This document shows positions 21,971-33,456 of a stretch of DNA of 64,000 nucleotides, piece after piece. How positions within the stretch are numbered: position 1 is the first letter of the stretch; the number at the start of each line of letters is the position of its first letter. Both the position numbers and the translations under genes were made by a program. The stretch spans positions 5,290,107 to 5,354,106 of the forward strand of contig NC_044925.1 in the NCBI RefSeq assembly GCF_003576645.1, written 5' to 3'. The notes below the pieces were generated by a model. It did no database searches. It was given only the letters and a program-made list of their open reading frames with translations, and was not told the DNA's origin. This stretch comes from Ipomoea triloba (Eukaryota; Streptophyta; Magnoliopsida; Solanales; Convolvulaceae).

Positions 21971-23449
21971 CAAATATAATAACTAAATTGTTAAATTTTT
22001 TAAAAAATAAACTTGTTAGTTTAAAACTAAAAATAATAAAAAATTAGTAAAAGTTCTAGAAACATTTATAATTAACTACACACTAGTACTTATTTTACTC
22101 TATATATATATATATATACATATTTATTCATTTATATTTATATATGTGGTTGGTCGAGTGGATGGGGTTCTAAGCGAGTTCTGTACATAAAACTTGAACC
22201 CAACCTGATCCACTACGAGTTTAATTTTTTAAGACCAACTCACGACCCACCATCAACTGTCACCCAAAAAATTCAATCCATGCGGGGCGGATTCAGGTGA
22301 ATATCCGCGAGACGAATTGAAATTGCGATTCATAAATTCAAGTACTATATATTTTACTTAAAAAAGCTTTACATGATGAGTAAACATACACATTTGTTAC
22401 TTTATATATATTCGCAATAAATTTGAGGGTACGTATTGATGTTAAGAAATTAAATGGGCAAGGACCTATAGTTTCATGGAGGTGCACTATGTTATATATG
22501 AAAGTATACAAGCTAAGGTAATTAATTTACAACCATTAGAATTATAATATAATAATTATACAACCAAAGATTATTGCCTTTACATGCATGTCAGTACTTC
22601 ACTTCAACTGATTCTCCAACCAACAAAATTTTCAACTGAAATAAATGTTAGTACTTAGTAGGTGATGCTAACTACTACTTACTTCACATCATATGTTTCT
22701 CCTTCTTGTTAGTTTATTTGTGTACACTTAGACTAAGGCTACAAGTTAGAATTTGGTGGGTCGTCGGTGATAATGTTTGAATCGATCTTTTAGTACTTTA
22801 ACCTTTTCACTAACCTTAATACACTCTTACAAAGACTTTTTCGATAAATCTTTTAGTACTTTAACATTTTCACTAATCTTAATACACTCTTACAAAATCT
22901 TTTCCGATGATGCAATGGTCATGATCAATATATAAGTGAAAATGTAAGCTATTTTAGGGAGTAAGTGTACTGTTACTCTAATAATATATCTTTTATATAT
23001 GACATCAACAATAGATATAATAATCATGAAAGAGATAAAGTATACTTCTTTTTATTAGTAGCCAGAACTAAACACTTGCTTTTTTTTTCTTTTTTTTTTC
23101 TCCATATTATTTTCTCAAATTTTTAATAAAGAAAAGAAAAATTGAATCCAAATCGTGAGAATCCTACCCGAGCTACTTCTACCTTAAAATTTTGGTGAAT
23201 GAGGTAAATCACAAAATGTACCACAACAATTTACAAGTCCCCGAAAGTTCTTTTAAACTATATAGTGCACATAACAAGGTATATTCCATGGATCATGACA
23301 TTGTTGAAAATCCTACGACTTTTACCAATTTTTATAATCAACCAAAAAAGTTTTCTAACCACCTTTGAATTTAGAAACCTTAGAAAGAAAAGATAAAAGA
23401 ACTTACTTTTTAACCATTTTTTTTAAGGTAAAAGACTTTTGGAAAAAAA
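21971..23449. other. AT-rich intergenic DNA with a 63-bp tandem duplication
   Basis: Units at 22785-22847 and 22848-22910 share ATCTTTTAGTACTTTAAC and CTTAATACACTCTTACAAA. A CG-richer stretch at 22140-22330 (GTCGAGTGGATGGGG... CTTGAACCCAACC) may be an old unidentified insertion. No gene recognised. Confidence 0.45.
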
Positions 23450-24090
23450 AAAAGTCATATAAATTCCTAAACATTATAGCAAAGAGCAATTAGGCCCCTG
23501 AATTTTACAAAGGGACAGTTAAGCAATTCAACTTATTAAAATTAGTCAAATAAGTACTATTTATCGGTAACCAACAAGCTACTGTTAAAATTTCGATGAC
23601 GTGTACATGCAGGCCGCCTTTATTGCCTTCACTTACAAAAAAGATGACCGCCGGTCATCTTCTCCATGACTGATTATGGCCTTAACTGAATAAGGCGACC
23701 ACTGGTCACTTTCTTTTACTAGAGAATGCAACTGATCTGGTCGTCTTCTCCTTCAATTCAAGAAGGCAACCAGCTGGTCACCTTTTCCGATAGAGAAAAT
23801 GACCAAACGGTTGCCTTCTTGAAGGAGAAGGTGACCAGATTGGTTGCCTTCTCTACTGGAGAAGGCGCCGATTGCCTTCTTGAAGGAACGCCTTCTCCAC
23901 TGACAATGGTGACAGGTGACCATTCGTCAATTGTTAAAACCTAATGTCCGAACGTTATTTTAGGTGGATAATTAGTTATTGGGTCCAAATACACTAAAAT
24001 AACAAGTTTGAGGTTTATTTGTTCATTTTTAAAATTTGGAGGCCTAATTATTTTTTATATAATGTTTAGATGTCTATTTGACCTTTTTCA
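23450..24090. mobile_element. MULE-like element with long TIRs and GC-rich GGTCGCC interior
   Basis: The left end (GTCATATAAATTCCTAAACA... AATTAGGCCCCTGAATTTTA) and the complement of the right end (GTCAAATAGACATCTAAACA... AATTAGGCCTCCAAATTTTA) align over about 85 bp at roughly 70 percent by eye, giving long terminal inverted repeats. The 340-bp interior is GC-rich and repeats GGTCGCCTTCTCC-like words on both strands. An open 72-aa frame in it is low-complexity. Target duplications were not resolved. The form resembles a Pack-MULE with unidentified cargo. Confidence 0.5.
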
Positions 24091-24919
24091 CATTACTTTT
24101 TGATGGTTAATTCAAATTTTGAAAATTTTTTCTTCCCTCACGAAAGATAAGAAAAAAAAATAGAAGAGAAAGATCAAGACAATCAAAAGGAAGAAGGAAA
24201 ATAGATTTTAAAAAAAAAAAAAAAAGGAAATCATTTTTATTTGTATATTGTTTCTACCGTCCGGCAGAAAGTTAGAATTTTAGTTTTCTACTACCAGTAG
24301 AAACACATGCCAATGGCCATGATTACCATTTTTTTTTTGACAATTATGATTAAAAATTACTTTAAAAAAAATAATTTCTCACTAATAAGTGTCCACTTTA
24401 TGACCACCAATAATAAAAAGATAGGAAAACATGCTCGGTGTTTAACCATATAAATTTTTAACGGCGCTCAATGTTATTAATCACTTTAAATTGATAGCCA
24501 AAAAAAAAAATTTATAAGATCTTTTAAATACTTAAAATGGCCAGGAAATAATAAATTAACACTAGTTAATAAATAATAACCATATTAACCTAACTGAGGG
24601 ATTTTTTTAATCTTTGGAGCACATCCCCATGTGATAACTTAAATCTATTAAAACAATGTTTAAGAGCAACTAAACACTGTTAATTACTCAACTAATTAAG
24701 GTAATAAGGTCTACAACCTTATGTTTGAAACCAATCTTTATTGGATCGAGAACACAATTAAGCTCCTCTTATACCGCAAGAATCCCTCTTAATTACTTAT
24801 TTTCGTGTTGTGAACCACATTCATTAACTAAAAAAATATTATACATCTCATTTGAAATTGTCTCATATAAATCTACTCAAGACTTTAAGAGGTGGATACC
24901 AAAGGTGATGTGATCATAA
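24091..24919. other. AT-rich intergenic DNA
   Basis: Poly(A/T) runs and short frames only. It forms the left flank of the LINE that follows. Confidence 0.5.
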
Positions 24920-24954
24920 TTTTTTTTTTTTGAAAACCAACCAAAAGCGGTATA

Positions 24955-27900
24955 TTAAATTAAACCTAAAATAGTGTCAGGCGGGATGAGATCCCAAAAC
25001 AAAGCGTTTGCCTGTGAAAAGGCCAAAGAAGCGAGAGAATGAGCTCCCAGATTCGCAAATCTAGGAATCAGATTCACTGAAACAGTATTAAACGAAGACA
25101 TGATCGCCCTTGAGGCGTAAATTGAAAATGCAACATAAGAATAAAGATTGATATTGTCAGTCGTGAGCAAACGTTGTAGGGAGGCACAATCGGTGAAGAG
25201 AGTGACCGAAGCAAGACCACGACCCCTGAGCCAGGATAATACCTCCTTATAGGCCAAAGACTTGGCCATAAGTGGAGAAAAACAATCCGGTAGAAGGCCA
25301 TTGAACGCCGCAACGAACACCCCTGTCGCCGTGAGGAGTACAGCACCTACAGAGGCTTTCTTTGTCGTCGGTTGGAACCCAGCGTCGAAGTAGCAATGGC
25401 AGTGATCGGCGTGTTCGTGCATCACAGCTGCTACGGAATTCGGTGCCACCTGTGCGCCATCGGATGATGGAGGCGGTGATTGCATGTGAACCTACTGCCA
25501 AGCAACTGCTGCTGCATGCGCCATGCGCCAAACACACTGAGGAGATGGTAAACAGAAATTCCACACAGCCTTGTTTCGTGCATTCCAGAGCTGGTACATA
25601 ACTGCCAAGGCCACAAGTAGATCTTGAGATGAGAGGGAGTCCATCACATTAGAAAACCACACAGGAAAAGTGTCCCCTACCAAGCTAGTAACAGAAATTG
25701 AAGCCTCATGCCAAACCCTTCTAGAAAAATCACAGTGTAGGAATGTATGCATTAAAGATTCATGAGCTAGAAGACACATAGGGCATGAAGGGTCAACATC
25801 CACCCTCTTTAAAATCAAGTTCGTAGTAATAGGTAGAACATCATTGAGAGCTCTCCAAAGAAGGTTCTTCCACTTGGGCAGGGCTTTAATTTTCCACAGC
25901 GCTAACCATTTATCAAATTGTCCCGGGCTGGTATTCATACTCACCACTCATGCGTCTATAGCCATCCTTTACCGTATAACAACCCCTAGGGTCTCCAAAC
26001 CAATACCATGCATCCTCAAACCCGAGGCTAATTGGAACCTGTAGAATACGGTTCACATCACTTAACTCAAATACATCATGTAAAACTTCTTGGTCCCATG
26101 TATTAGTAACAGTATCAATTAATCTTGACACCAAAGTCCCACTTAGGGCCTGAGGCATGTGAGTTTGTACCATTGGATCAGGATCATCAGGAAGCCAAGG
26201 ATGTCCCCAAACCAGAGTGGTATTACCATTCCCTATCCTCCTCCTTACACCTGAACAAATCAATTCATGGGATGCCATGATGCTACGCCAGCAATAGCTC
26301 GGGCATCCACCTACAGTTGCATCAATGAAAGTGGTCTGTGGAAAGTACCTTGCTTTATATATTTGCTCCACCAGAGACTCCGGGTTAGTAAGGAAGTGCC
26401 AGGCTTGTTTGCCTAACATAGCTAGGTTAAAGGCCTTCAGATCTTTGAACCCCAATCCTCCATATTTCTTAGGAACACATAAGCGATCCCAAGCCTTCCA
26501 ATGAATCCCCCTATCTCCGCCTGATCCCTACCAATACCGGTTCATAGCTCTCTCAATTGACAAGCACACAGAATCAGGCAGTAGAAATACACTCATTGAG
26601 AATGTAGGCATTGATTGAGCCACACTCTTCAGTAACACTATCTTGCTTGCCCGGGAGAGGAGCCTCTTATTCCAAGATCCTATTCTGTGCTTTATTTTGT
26701 CCTCTATATATGAAAAAACACTTTTCTTATTCCTCCCTATAAAGGAGGGTAGTCTCAGATATTTCCCAAAATTGGGAGCCTGAGGGACTCCCAAAACAGC
26801 TGCTACTACGTCCCTGTCAGAAGCTGTTGTGTTCTTACTGAAACACACACTTGACTTATTGAAATTGACTGCCTGACCTGACATCTCCTCATATTCAGCC
26901 AGACATCGCTTTATCTCCCCAGCTTCCTGTGCATTAGCCTTAAAGAACAGAAGGCGATCATCTGCAAAAAAAAAGATGTGAGACCGAAGGTGCCCCTCTA
27001 GCTACCCTGCAACCATGAAAGGATCCCCGGGCCTCAGCTTGCTGTAATAATAGTGAAAGGCCCTCTGCACAAATAATAAACAAGTAGGGTGATAGTGGGT
27101 CACCCTAACGAATACCATGAGAAGGAGATACCTGCCCAATGTTTTCCCCATTCACAAGGAAGTTGTAGGATACTGTGGTAACACACAACATAATCAAGTC
27201 AACCCATTCCACCACAAACCCCAAAGCCAGTAACATTTTACGTAGGAAAGCCCACTCCATCCGGTCATAAGCCTTAGCCATATCCAGCTTAAAAGCACCC
27301 CAGCCAACAATCCCACATTGTTTCCTATTCAGAAAATGGCCAACCTCTGCAGCAATAAGAATATTATCTGTAATCAGCCTATTTGGAATGAAGGCACTCT
27401 GTGATTGAGAGATCACTCCCTCCAGCAGTGGTTTCATCCTGTTTGCTATCATCTTCGCCATGATCTTATATATCACATTACATAGGGCGATAGGCCTTAG
27501 GTCAGACACCAATTCCGGAACAGTCTTCTTTGGTATTAACACTACATTAGTCTCATTAAGGCCTTCCGGGAAAGCACAATTTTGCAAACAGTTGAGCACA
27601 AAAGTAGTGACATCTCCCCCAACCACATCCCAAAAATGCTGAAAGAATCCCGGGTTCATTCCATCAGGCCCAGGAGCCTTGTCAGGAAACATTGAAAACA
27701 AAGCAGTTTTCACCTCTTCTGCATCAAATGGCCGTAAAAGTGCCTCATTCTGAGACTAGGTAACCCGGGGAATAACAGAGGCGAAGAAAGCCTCCGTAGG
27801 GGGTGTAATATTCGACATAAAAATAGCATCAAAATAATCAAGCACAACATTTTTCAGACCCTCCTCCTCTACCCACACACCAGACTCATTTTTTAACTCT

Positions 27901-29002
27901 TCTTTTTACGGGCAGAGGCATACCTGTGAAAGAACTTTGTGTTGGCATCTGCACCCTTGAGCCAATGCTGCTTCGCTCTCTATCTCCAAAAAGCATCCTC
28001 CTGCGCCTCCAGCTGACACAAGAGTGTTTCAAGGCGTTGGTACTCTGCCAGGGAAGCAGGGTCCGTGCAGCCCCTCAGGTGCTCTTGTTCTTTGCGTAGT
28101 TTGCTAAGTTGTTCCCCAAACTTGTGATACCAGTCTCCACCCCACCGTAGTAATCTATCACTACAGAAGTCAATGCAATGGAGCAAACCACCGGTCATAC
28201 CCTCTTGCCAGGCATCCTCTACTTGCCCCCTGCACCCATCGTCAATGAGCCAGGCCATCTCAAATTTGAACCTCCTGCGAGCCCTTGGCTGCCACGGCCG
28301 AGATGCCTTGACTTCCAAGAACAGCGCCGAGTGATCAGAAGTGCGAGTAGGAATGTTAGTAACAGCCGCATGTGGCAGCATACCACACCAGCCTTCCCCA
28401 ACAAGCACCTTATCAAGCCTTTCTTCCATCCAATCCACAGTACCCCTCCCCCTCTCCCATGTAAACTGATAATCGCGCATGGGCAACTAAGCCAAACAAC
28501 AATCATCAATAGCATCCCCAAACCCACGTAGTAGTGCATCTGGGTGCGGGTTGCCACCGCGTTTCTCATGGTGGAATAAAAGATCATTAAAATCACCTAG
28601 CACCACCCAAGGCAATGATGATCTATTTGCCAATGATCGCAAGAGATCCCATGAAGCATTTCTACGCACCCGCTCCGGGAACCTGTAGAAACCGGTCATA
28701 CGCCATATACCACAACCAGTAATACTCACCTCGACATCAACGTGATTCTTCGAGTAACTCAATAGTCTTGCCGTATTGTTCTTTTTCCATAGCAAAGCCA
28801 AACCCCCGCTCAACCCAACATTATCAACATAAAATAAACCTTCATAACCAAGTTTGATACGTAATCGTTCTGCATGTTCCCTCCTCACCTTGGTTTCCAT
28901 GAGGAAGACAAAGTCAGGCTTCTTACGAGACACAAGGTCTACAACTTCTCGAATTGTCCGTGGATTGCCCAAGCCACGACAGTTCCAGCTAAGGGTACTC
29001 AT
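24955..29002 (-). pseudogene. LINE ORF2: endonuclease, reverse transcriptase, zf-RVT, RNase H
   Basis: ORF2 starts at 29002 with LSWNCRGLGNPRTIREVVDL. The apurinic-type endonuclease shows METK, VVLGDFNDLL and TSDHSALFLEV. The RT shows DKAPGPDGMNPGFFQ, SDLRPIALCNVIYKIMAK, QSAFIPNRLITDNI, KLDMAKAYDRMEW and, at about 26935-26970, FFFADDRLLFF (the FADD catalytic box). A zf-RVT module follows (WKIKALPKWKNLLWRAL... CPMCLLAHESLMHTFLHC at about 25900-25740). The C-terminal RNase H has FDAGFQPTTKKASVGAVLL and FTDCASLQ (25485-24955). In-frame stops lie at 28487, 27977, 27102, 26525 and 25489. Reading-frame changes occur between 27.98 and 27.71 kb, 27.1 and 26.9 kb, and near 25.93 kb. In an intact element the protein nicks DNA and copies the RNA in place. 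Confidence 0.92.
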
Positions 29003-30057
29003 TGTGAAGGGCGGGCCTGGGGACCAGTACCCGCCTGCTGCAAGTTTTTTGAAACCTCTGTCATTGTTACATCACCGCCAGTACTCCCCTGTCGCCTGAC
29101 TCCGCCTCCAGACCCCTCTCTCCTCCGCTTAGACATTGCCACCACGACAGCCGCATTCTCCGTAGCCCGTACCTCCTCCTCCGTCACTACCGTGGCTGCC
29201 GGGTCTGTCACACCAACCTGACGACTACCACGATGATTGGGCTCCTCCGCTGGCACAAGCCAGCCCTCTCCCACCGCCCTAGGCCCTCTACTGCCACCCG
29301 CCCTCAAGTCGGCACTGTACAGGAATTGATCGACCGGAACAACCGCTTCTCTAGCACCGAGGCAGAACTTGTAGGAATGCCCTAACAAGCCACAGAAGAA
29401 GCAAAAGTTATGGAGGCGTTCATATTTGAACGAGACCCAGCAGAAAGATTTGTCACGCTTGAGAAGACGCATCCTTCGCTTAATAGGCTTATTCACCGGA
29501 ATCGAAACCCTGATACGATAGAAGCTTCTCCATGGCGAACCAACAAACCTATCATCACATTTAATGAAGGTGCCAATGAAGTTACCAATCTGCTCCAACA
29601 CCTTGTCAGATGTATATCCCATAGGCAAATCATGGAGTTGAACCCACATGTCCAACGAATCCAAGGCTACGTCAACCGGCAGCACCCCATCGCAGACTTG
29701 TCGACATACCAGCGAACTATTTTCAAAAGACCAAGGGCCCTCATTAAGAACATGCTGCATATCTGTTATGTGATAAAAGACAAAGAGGAAGAGATTCGGC
29801 TGCAATTCTGTGACCTACACCCCCTTGACAGGCTGCCAGACAGAAGCGAGGACTTGTCGCATATACTCCAGTTTAACCAACTTCTTCATTAGGAACCTCC
29901 CAACGACCGCCCATGACGCCTCCCCCTGAGCCGCATCATCGACAGCCTCCACCCCAACCGGCTCAAAAGCCGTCTCTTCATCCTCGAGAACCATGTCCGC
30001 CCATCTTGCTGTAAGATCCGCCACACCCGTATCCGACGAAGTAGTCGCCATGCACAC
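28999..30057 (-). pseudogene. LINE ORF1: nucleic-acid-binding Gag-like protein (DUF4283 and CCHC knuckle)
   Basis: It begins at 30057 (first internal Met MATTSSDTGVADLTARWADM). One in-frame TAG at 29815 splits it. After that, LFLFVFYHITDMQHVLNEGPW and the following region match the DUF4283 fold. The zinc knuckle CFFCGLLGHSYKFC (CX2CX4HX4C) is near 29360, followed by a basic, Gly/Arg-rich tail. Such proteins bind LINE RNA and accompany it to the target. The start of ORF2 overlaps the ORF1 end by 4 bases, the usual plant-L1 arrangement. Confidence 0.85.
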
Positions 30058-30175
30058 GTTGATAACACAAAGAGACCGGAAAGCACCGGAAGGAAGAAGA
30101 AAAACGAACGGAGACCTAGCAAAACCCTAGGAGGGGAACCAAAACCCTAGACACCGCTAGAGAGAAAAAAAGTAT

Positions 30176-31299
30176 AATCACAATATTGCTCAAAATGTAA
30201 AATTGAATGGGGCGACCCATACAAAATGATTAGCTTGTTGATTTGATAATCGTAAAATTATAAGTTTAACTTTCAGCGGGGCTATTAACTTTCTTGATTT
30301 GACTATATATATATATATATTGATTTCCATCACCATTAAAAAAAAATGTAAAAGTGAAGTTCTCAGTTTACACTTGTAGTTATCTCATTTTGTTCTTTTA
30401 GAAAGTCTAAACAAATAATTCAATAAAATAATGCTTCCTATTTTATTAACAAATAAGAATTAAATTCTATATAATTATGCTACTCACTCATAATATATAC
30501 TAATTAAACTTCACTTATAATCTAAAAACATAATAAGTCTCAATCTAAATTATATTCTTGATCTATGACCGTATTTTTTGCACCGACCTTTTAGTACATT
30601 GTGTTTTTAGAATTGTACTATTCATTTTTTTGGACAAAAATATCCCTATCATTATAACTTACGTTATCGATCTTTTCTATTATTGTTACCATGCACATAC
30701 TTCTATCATATATTTTCTTATATTTTTAATGATAATAATATATGTAGACATTATAAACTAGAGTAATATAATAAATAAATTTGATTTCATTTAGATTTTA
30801 AAATTTTAATACTGAGTATTACTATTAGACATCTATTTTTGTGCATGGAAAAGACTAATATAGTGATATTGGTAATACATTTCTTTTTCTTCTGTTTTTT
30901 TTTTAAGTGTCGTGTAATTGAAAAAGAGTGTATATTAGTTGCAAAATTGAAAATACTTCGTGGAAAAGAAGAGAGAGAATTGAATATTTCAAGTAAACGA
31001 AGTTAATGAAAGTGTAGCTGATGGGGCTTGATCCCATGACATATGGTATTAAAATTTAAGGAGCAACAAACTAAGTTTCCTCAAACTAAGTTACCTAAAT
31101 ATGTAATAACTATTATGTACATTTCATTTTTGTATATAAGTTACTACTATATATATGCCGGCGGTTTTGGTCACCTTCTACGTTTACTCTCGCTCTTCTT
31201 CCGCCCCGACCACCGTCGCAGCTCCGTCCGCCTCCGACCACCGCTACAGATCTTCTTCTTCTGTTTTCTTTCCCTTTGAATAAAATAATAGTAGGTAGG
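30176..31299. other. AT-rich intergenic DNA, possibly part of an old Helitron
   Basis: The stretch 30520-30840 (AATAAGTCTCAATC, TTACCATGCACATAC, ATATGTAGACATTATA, TTAGACATCTATTTT) resembles 60640-61190 in order and wording. That second stretch ends in a Helitron-like CTAGT. A short GC-rich segment at 31160-31265 has no recognisable product. Confidence 0.35.
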
Positions 31300-31716
31300 T
31301 ATTGGGGTTTGTGTTGGTAGTCTTGAACTCCCAACCCTACTTTGGTTTTACCACTTTTTATTTTCTCTATTATTGTGTTTTCCTCTCGTTACTTTCACGG
31401 GCTTTTTCCTCTCGTTACTTTCACGAGCTTTTCATTATCATTAGCATAAATCGTTTAGTTTGATTTCGGCAAGTGTTGATCTTATCCTGGGCGAGCAAAA
31501 AAGAATGATGATGAAGACCCAGATCTTTGATGAAGCTTTAAGCTCCTTGAAGGAACATAGCTTCCTAGTTATGAAACAGTCTGCGATTCAAGTTTTCTAT
31601 AGCATAGTTAGAAAAGTTGTTTCTATGTCTGACTGTAAGGAATGGTTTACCATTTCATTGATCGTTGATGTAAACGTTTTATGTTATGAATTAATGGAAT
31701 AGCTACGTTTATCTTC
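31300..31716 (+). mobile_element. Possible 5'-truncated LINE 3' end
   Basis: The text ends in ATGTTATGAATTAATGGAATA, then GCTACGTTTATC and a short A-run at 31716-31722. This resembles the 3'UTR-plus-poly(A) ends of plant LINEs. A 26-bp tandem duplication (TTTCCTCTCGTTACTTTCAC) lies at 31379-31432. An 80-aa frame at 31460-31702 has no domain I recognise. Confidence 0.3.
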
Positions 31717-32154
31717 AAAAAAAGTAAATAATATTCAACTCAAACTAGTAATTAGTGATTAAGATTAATTGTGAAAAAATTAAATTTAATATAAGATTTT
31801 CAACACAAATCATAAACGACCATAAATAATAAACAAATAAACAATATTCAACTCAAATTAATAATTACTGATCAAGAGTAATTGATCTTTTAAAAAAACA
31901 GTTCGTCACCTACGATTTAAAAAAAATGTTCTGGAAGACATAACAATGTGCATTGTAAGGCGCAACAATGTGCACTGAAACTCTGAAAAGGCAAAAATGT
32001 GCATGGGAAATAGAAAAATATGAAACAACTATTGAAAAAACTAAATTTAATTTAATGCATGATCTTCAACACAAATCATAAAATATCACAATATTCAACT
32101 AAAATTAGTAATTAGTGATTGATTCATGATCAAATGCTCTTTTATATATATATA

Positions 32155-32479
32155 GGGTCATGATTAGGTGTGGCCGCCCCTTAATGTGCGGTCAGTGCGG
32201 CCGCACCACTATGTATACAAATATACACAACTCAATGTTAGAAAATACAACACACAAATGTGGATCATTAGGTACACATCATAAAAAAACACCAGTAGGT
32301 ATATAAATATACACCACACAGTGTTAGCAAATGCACCATTAGGGGCAGGAGAGTTATGGTGCATTATTTTGGGTGTGTGGTATGTTTTATGGTGTTTTTA
32401 TGTATCTTAATTGTGGTACGTTTTCTGACATTGAGTGGTGTGAACCGCACGGGAAGGCGCGACCACATTTGAACAGATT
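32155..32479. mobile_element. Micron-like (TA)n-flanked MITE, GGTCATGATTAGGTGTGGCC family
   Basis: TA tracts bound it at 32143-32154 and 32480-32500. The left end is GGGTCATGATTAGGTGTGGC and then CGCC; the complement of the right end is AAATCTGTTCAAATGTGGTC and then GCG. Both ends contain GTGCGGT-type words, a weak inverted repeat. The interior repeats TGTGGTGTATTT / AATACACCA-like words. A reverse copy lies at 57759-58051, also ending in a TA array, and part of one at 9965-10170. Confidence 0.65.
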
Positions 32480-32610
32480 TATATATATATATATATATAT
32501 AAGCACGTATGATTTAAAAACTGGAAAGCACAACAATGTGCACTGAACGTTGATCTGAACTGAATCAAGTGCTGAAATTACATCATATTTCTCACCTAAG
32601 GTTTCTTTTT

Positions 32611-32720
32611 CACTTGATACTTTTTTTTAATACAACTAAGAGGCTCGATGTAATGACCTCTCATATAGGAAAGCCAATACATGTCATCTGATCACAAGAT
32701 GCTGGGCCACTTGATACTTT
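32611..32720 (-). mobile_element. Short SINE with 13-bp TSD (CACTTGATACTTT)
   Basis: CACTTGATACTTT occurs at 32611-32623 and 32708-32720. The 84-bp insert starts on + with poly(T). On the minus strand it reads AGCATCTTGTGATCAGATGAC, then CATATGAGAGGTCAT and a poly(A) tail. Wording matches the SINEs at 45579-45681 and 60902-61002. The same insert is seen again in copies B and C. Confidence 0.7.
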
Positions 32721-33021
32721 GGGTGTGTTTGGATGGGAGGTTTAGGTATAAGGAATGGGTATGAAAGTGATTGCTAGTGTTTGGTTGATAGGTTTTGAGA
32801 ATGCTACTATGGGTTTGGAATGCCCCATTAATGAGAAAACACATACCCTTATTAAATAAGGGTTTCATTTCACTTCTTCATTTCTTCTCCAACTATTAAT
32901 AATCATTCTCATTCCACCGTAATACCAAACATGTAAAATACTTTTACCAAAATCCATTACCCTTACCAAGTATTTGATACCCATACCGATTCCGATTCCC
33001 ATGTGCGAACCAAACACACCC
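32721..33021. mobile_element. Tourist-like MITE, TIR GGGTGTGTTTGG
   Basis: It starts GGGTGTGTTTGGATGGGAGG and ends CCAAACACACCC, a 12-bp perfect terminal inverted repeat, 301 bp long. The same family at 48215-48513 has TAA duplications, as expected of PIF/Harbinger Tourist MITEs. Here the flanks (TTT and TAA) do not match perfectly. A second, opposite-facing member without its left terminus follows at 33036-33313 and is later broken by a foldback element. Confidence 0.7.
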
Positions 33022-33456
33022 TAAAGGAAGATAATTCGCACATGAGAATCGGAATCGGAATCGGAATGGGTATGAAATACTTGGTAAGGGTAATGAATTT
33101 TGGTGAAAGTATTTAGCATGTTTGGTAGTAGGGTGGAATGAGCTGAGAATGATTATTAATAGTTGGAAAAGAAAGGAGGAAGGGAAATGAAACCCTTATT
33201 TCATTAGGGTATGAGTTTTCCAATTAATGAGATATTCCAAACGCATAGTAGTATTCTAAAAAGCTATCAACCAAACAATAACAATCACTTTGATACCTAT
33301 ACCTTATGCCTAAGAGTTAATTCCAGCAAAGGTCCTCCGACTATTGTGATTTTCCAAATTTGGTCATCGTCTTTTAATTTGGACGAATTAAACCCTTGAC
33401 TATCAAAAACGTTCCACCATTAGTCCTTCTGTCAATCTAAGGTTAGTTTGCCGTTN

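Larger units (their letters stand above)
24920..30175 (-). mobile_element. Near full-length LINE (L1 clade), inactive
   Basis: The element runs on the minus strand from a CT-rich leader near 30175 to a poly(A) tail (a T-run on + at 24920-24931). It encodes ORF1 (30057-28999) and ORF2 (29002-24955) in normal plant-L1 order, about 5.25 kb in all. Both frames carry several stops and shifts, so it cannot move by itself. I compared the flanks (TTATGATCACATC beyond the tail and TGTGATTATACT before the start) and found no exact target duplication, so the 5' boundary is approximate. Confidence 0.9.
31916..33455. repeat. Redundant contig end, copy A
   Basis: This 1540-bp stretch recurs after the single N at 33456 (copy B, 33457-34649, lacking 347 bp). 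Its latter 992 bp recur again after the N at 34880 (copy C, 34881-35871). The boundaries coincide exactly with the Ns, so the repeat is more likely an assembly product than a biological triplication. Elements inside are annotated once, in copies A and C. Confidence 0.85.

Noticed and set aside
24908..30185. TTATGATCACATC / TGTGATTATAC as target duplication of the LINE
   Set aside because: The two flanks share only short words and do not align as a direct repeat.
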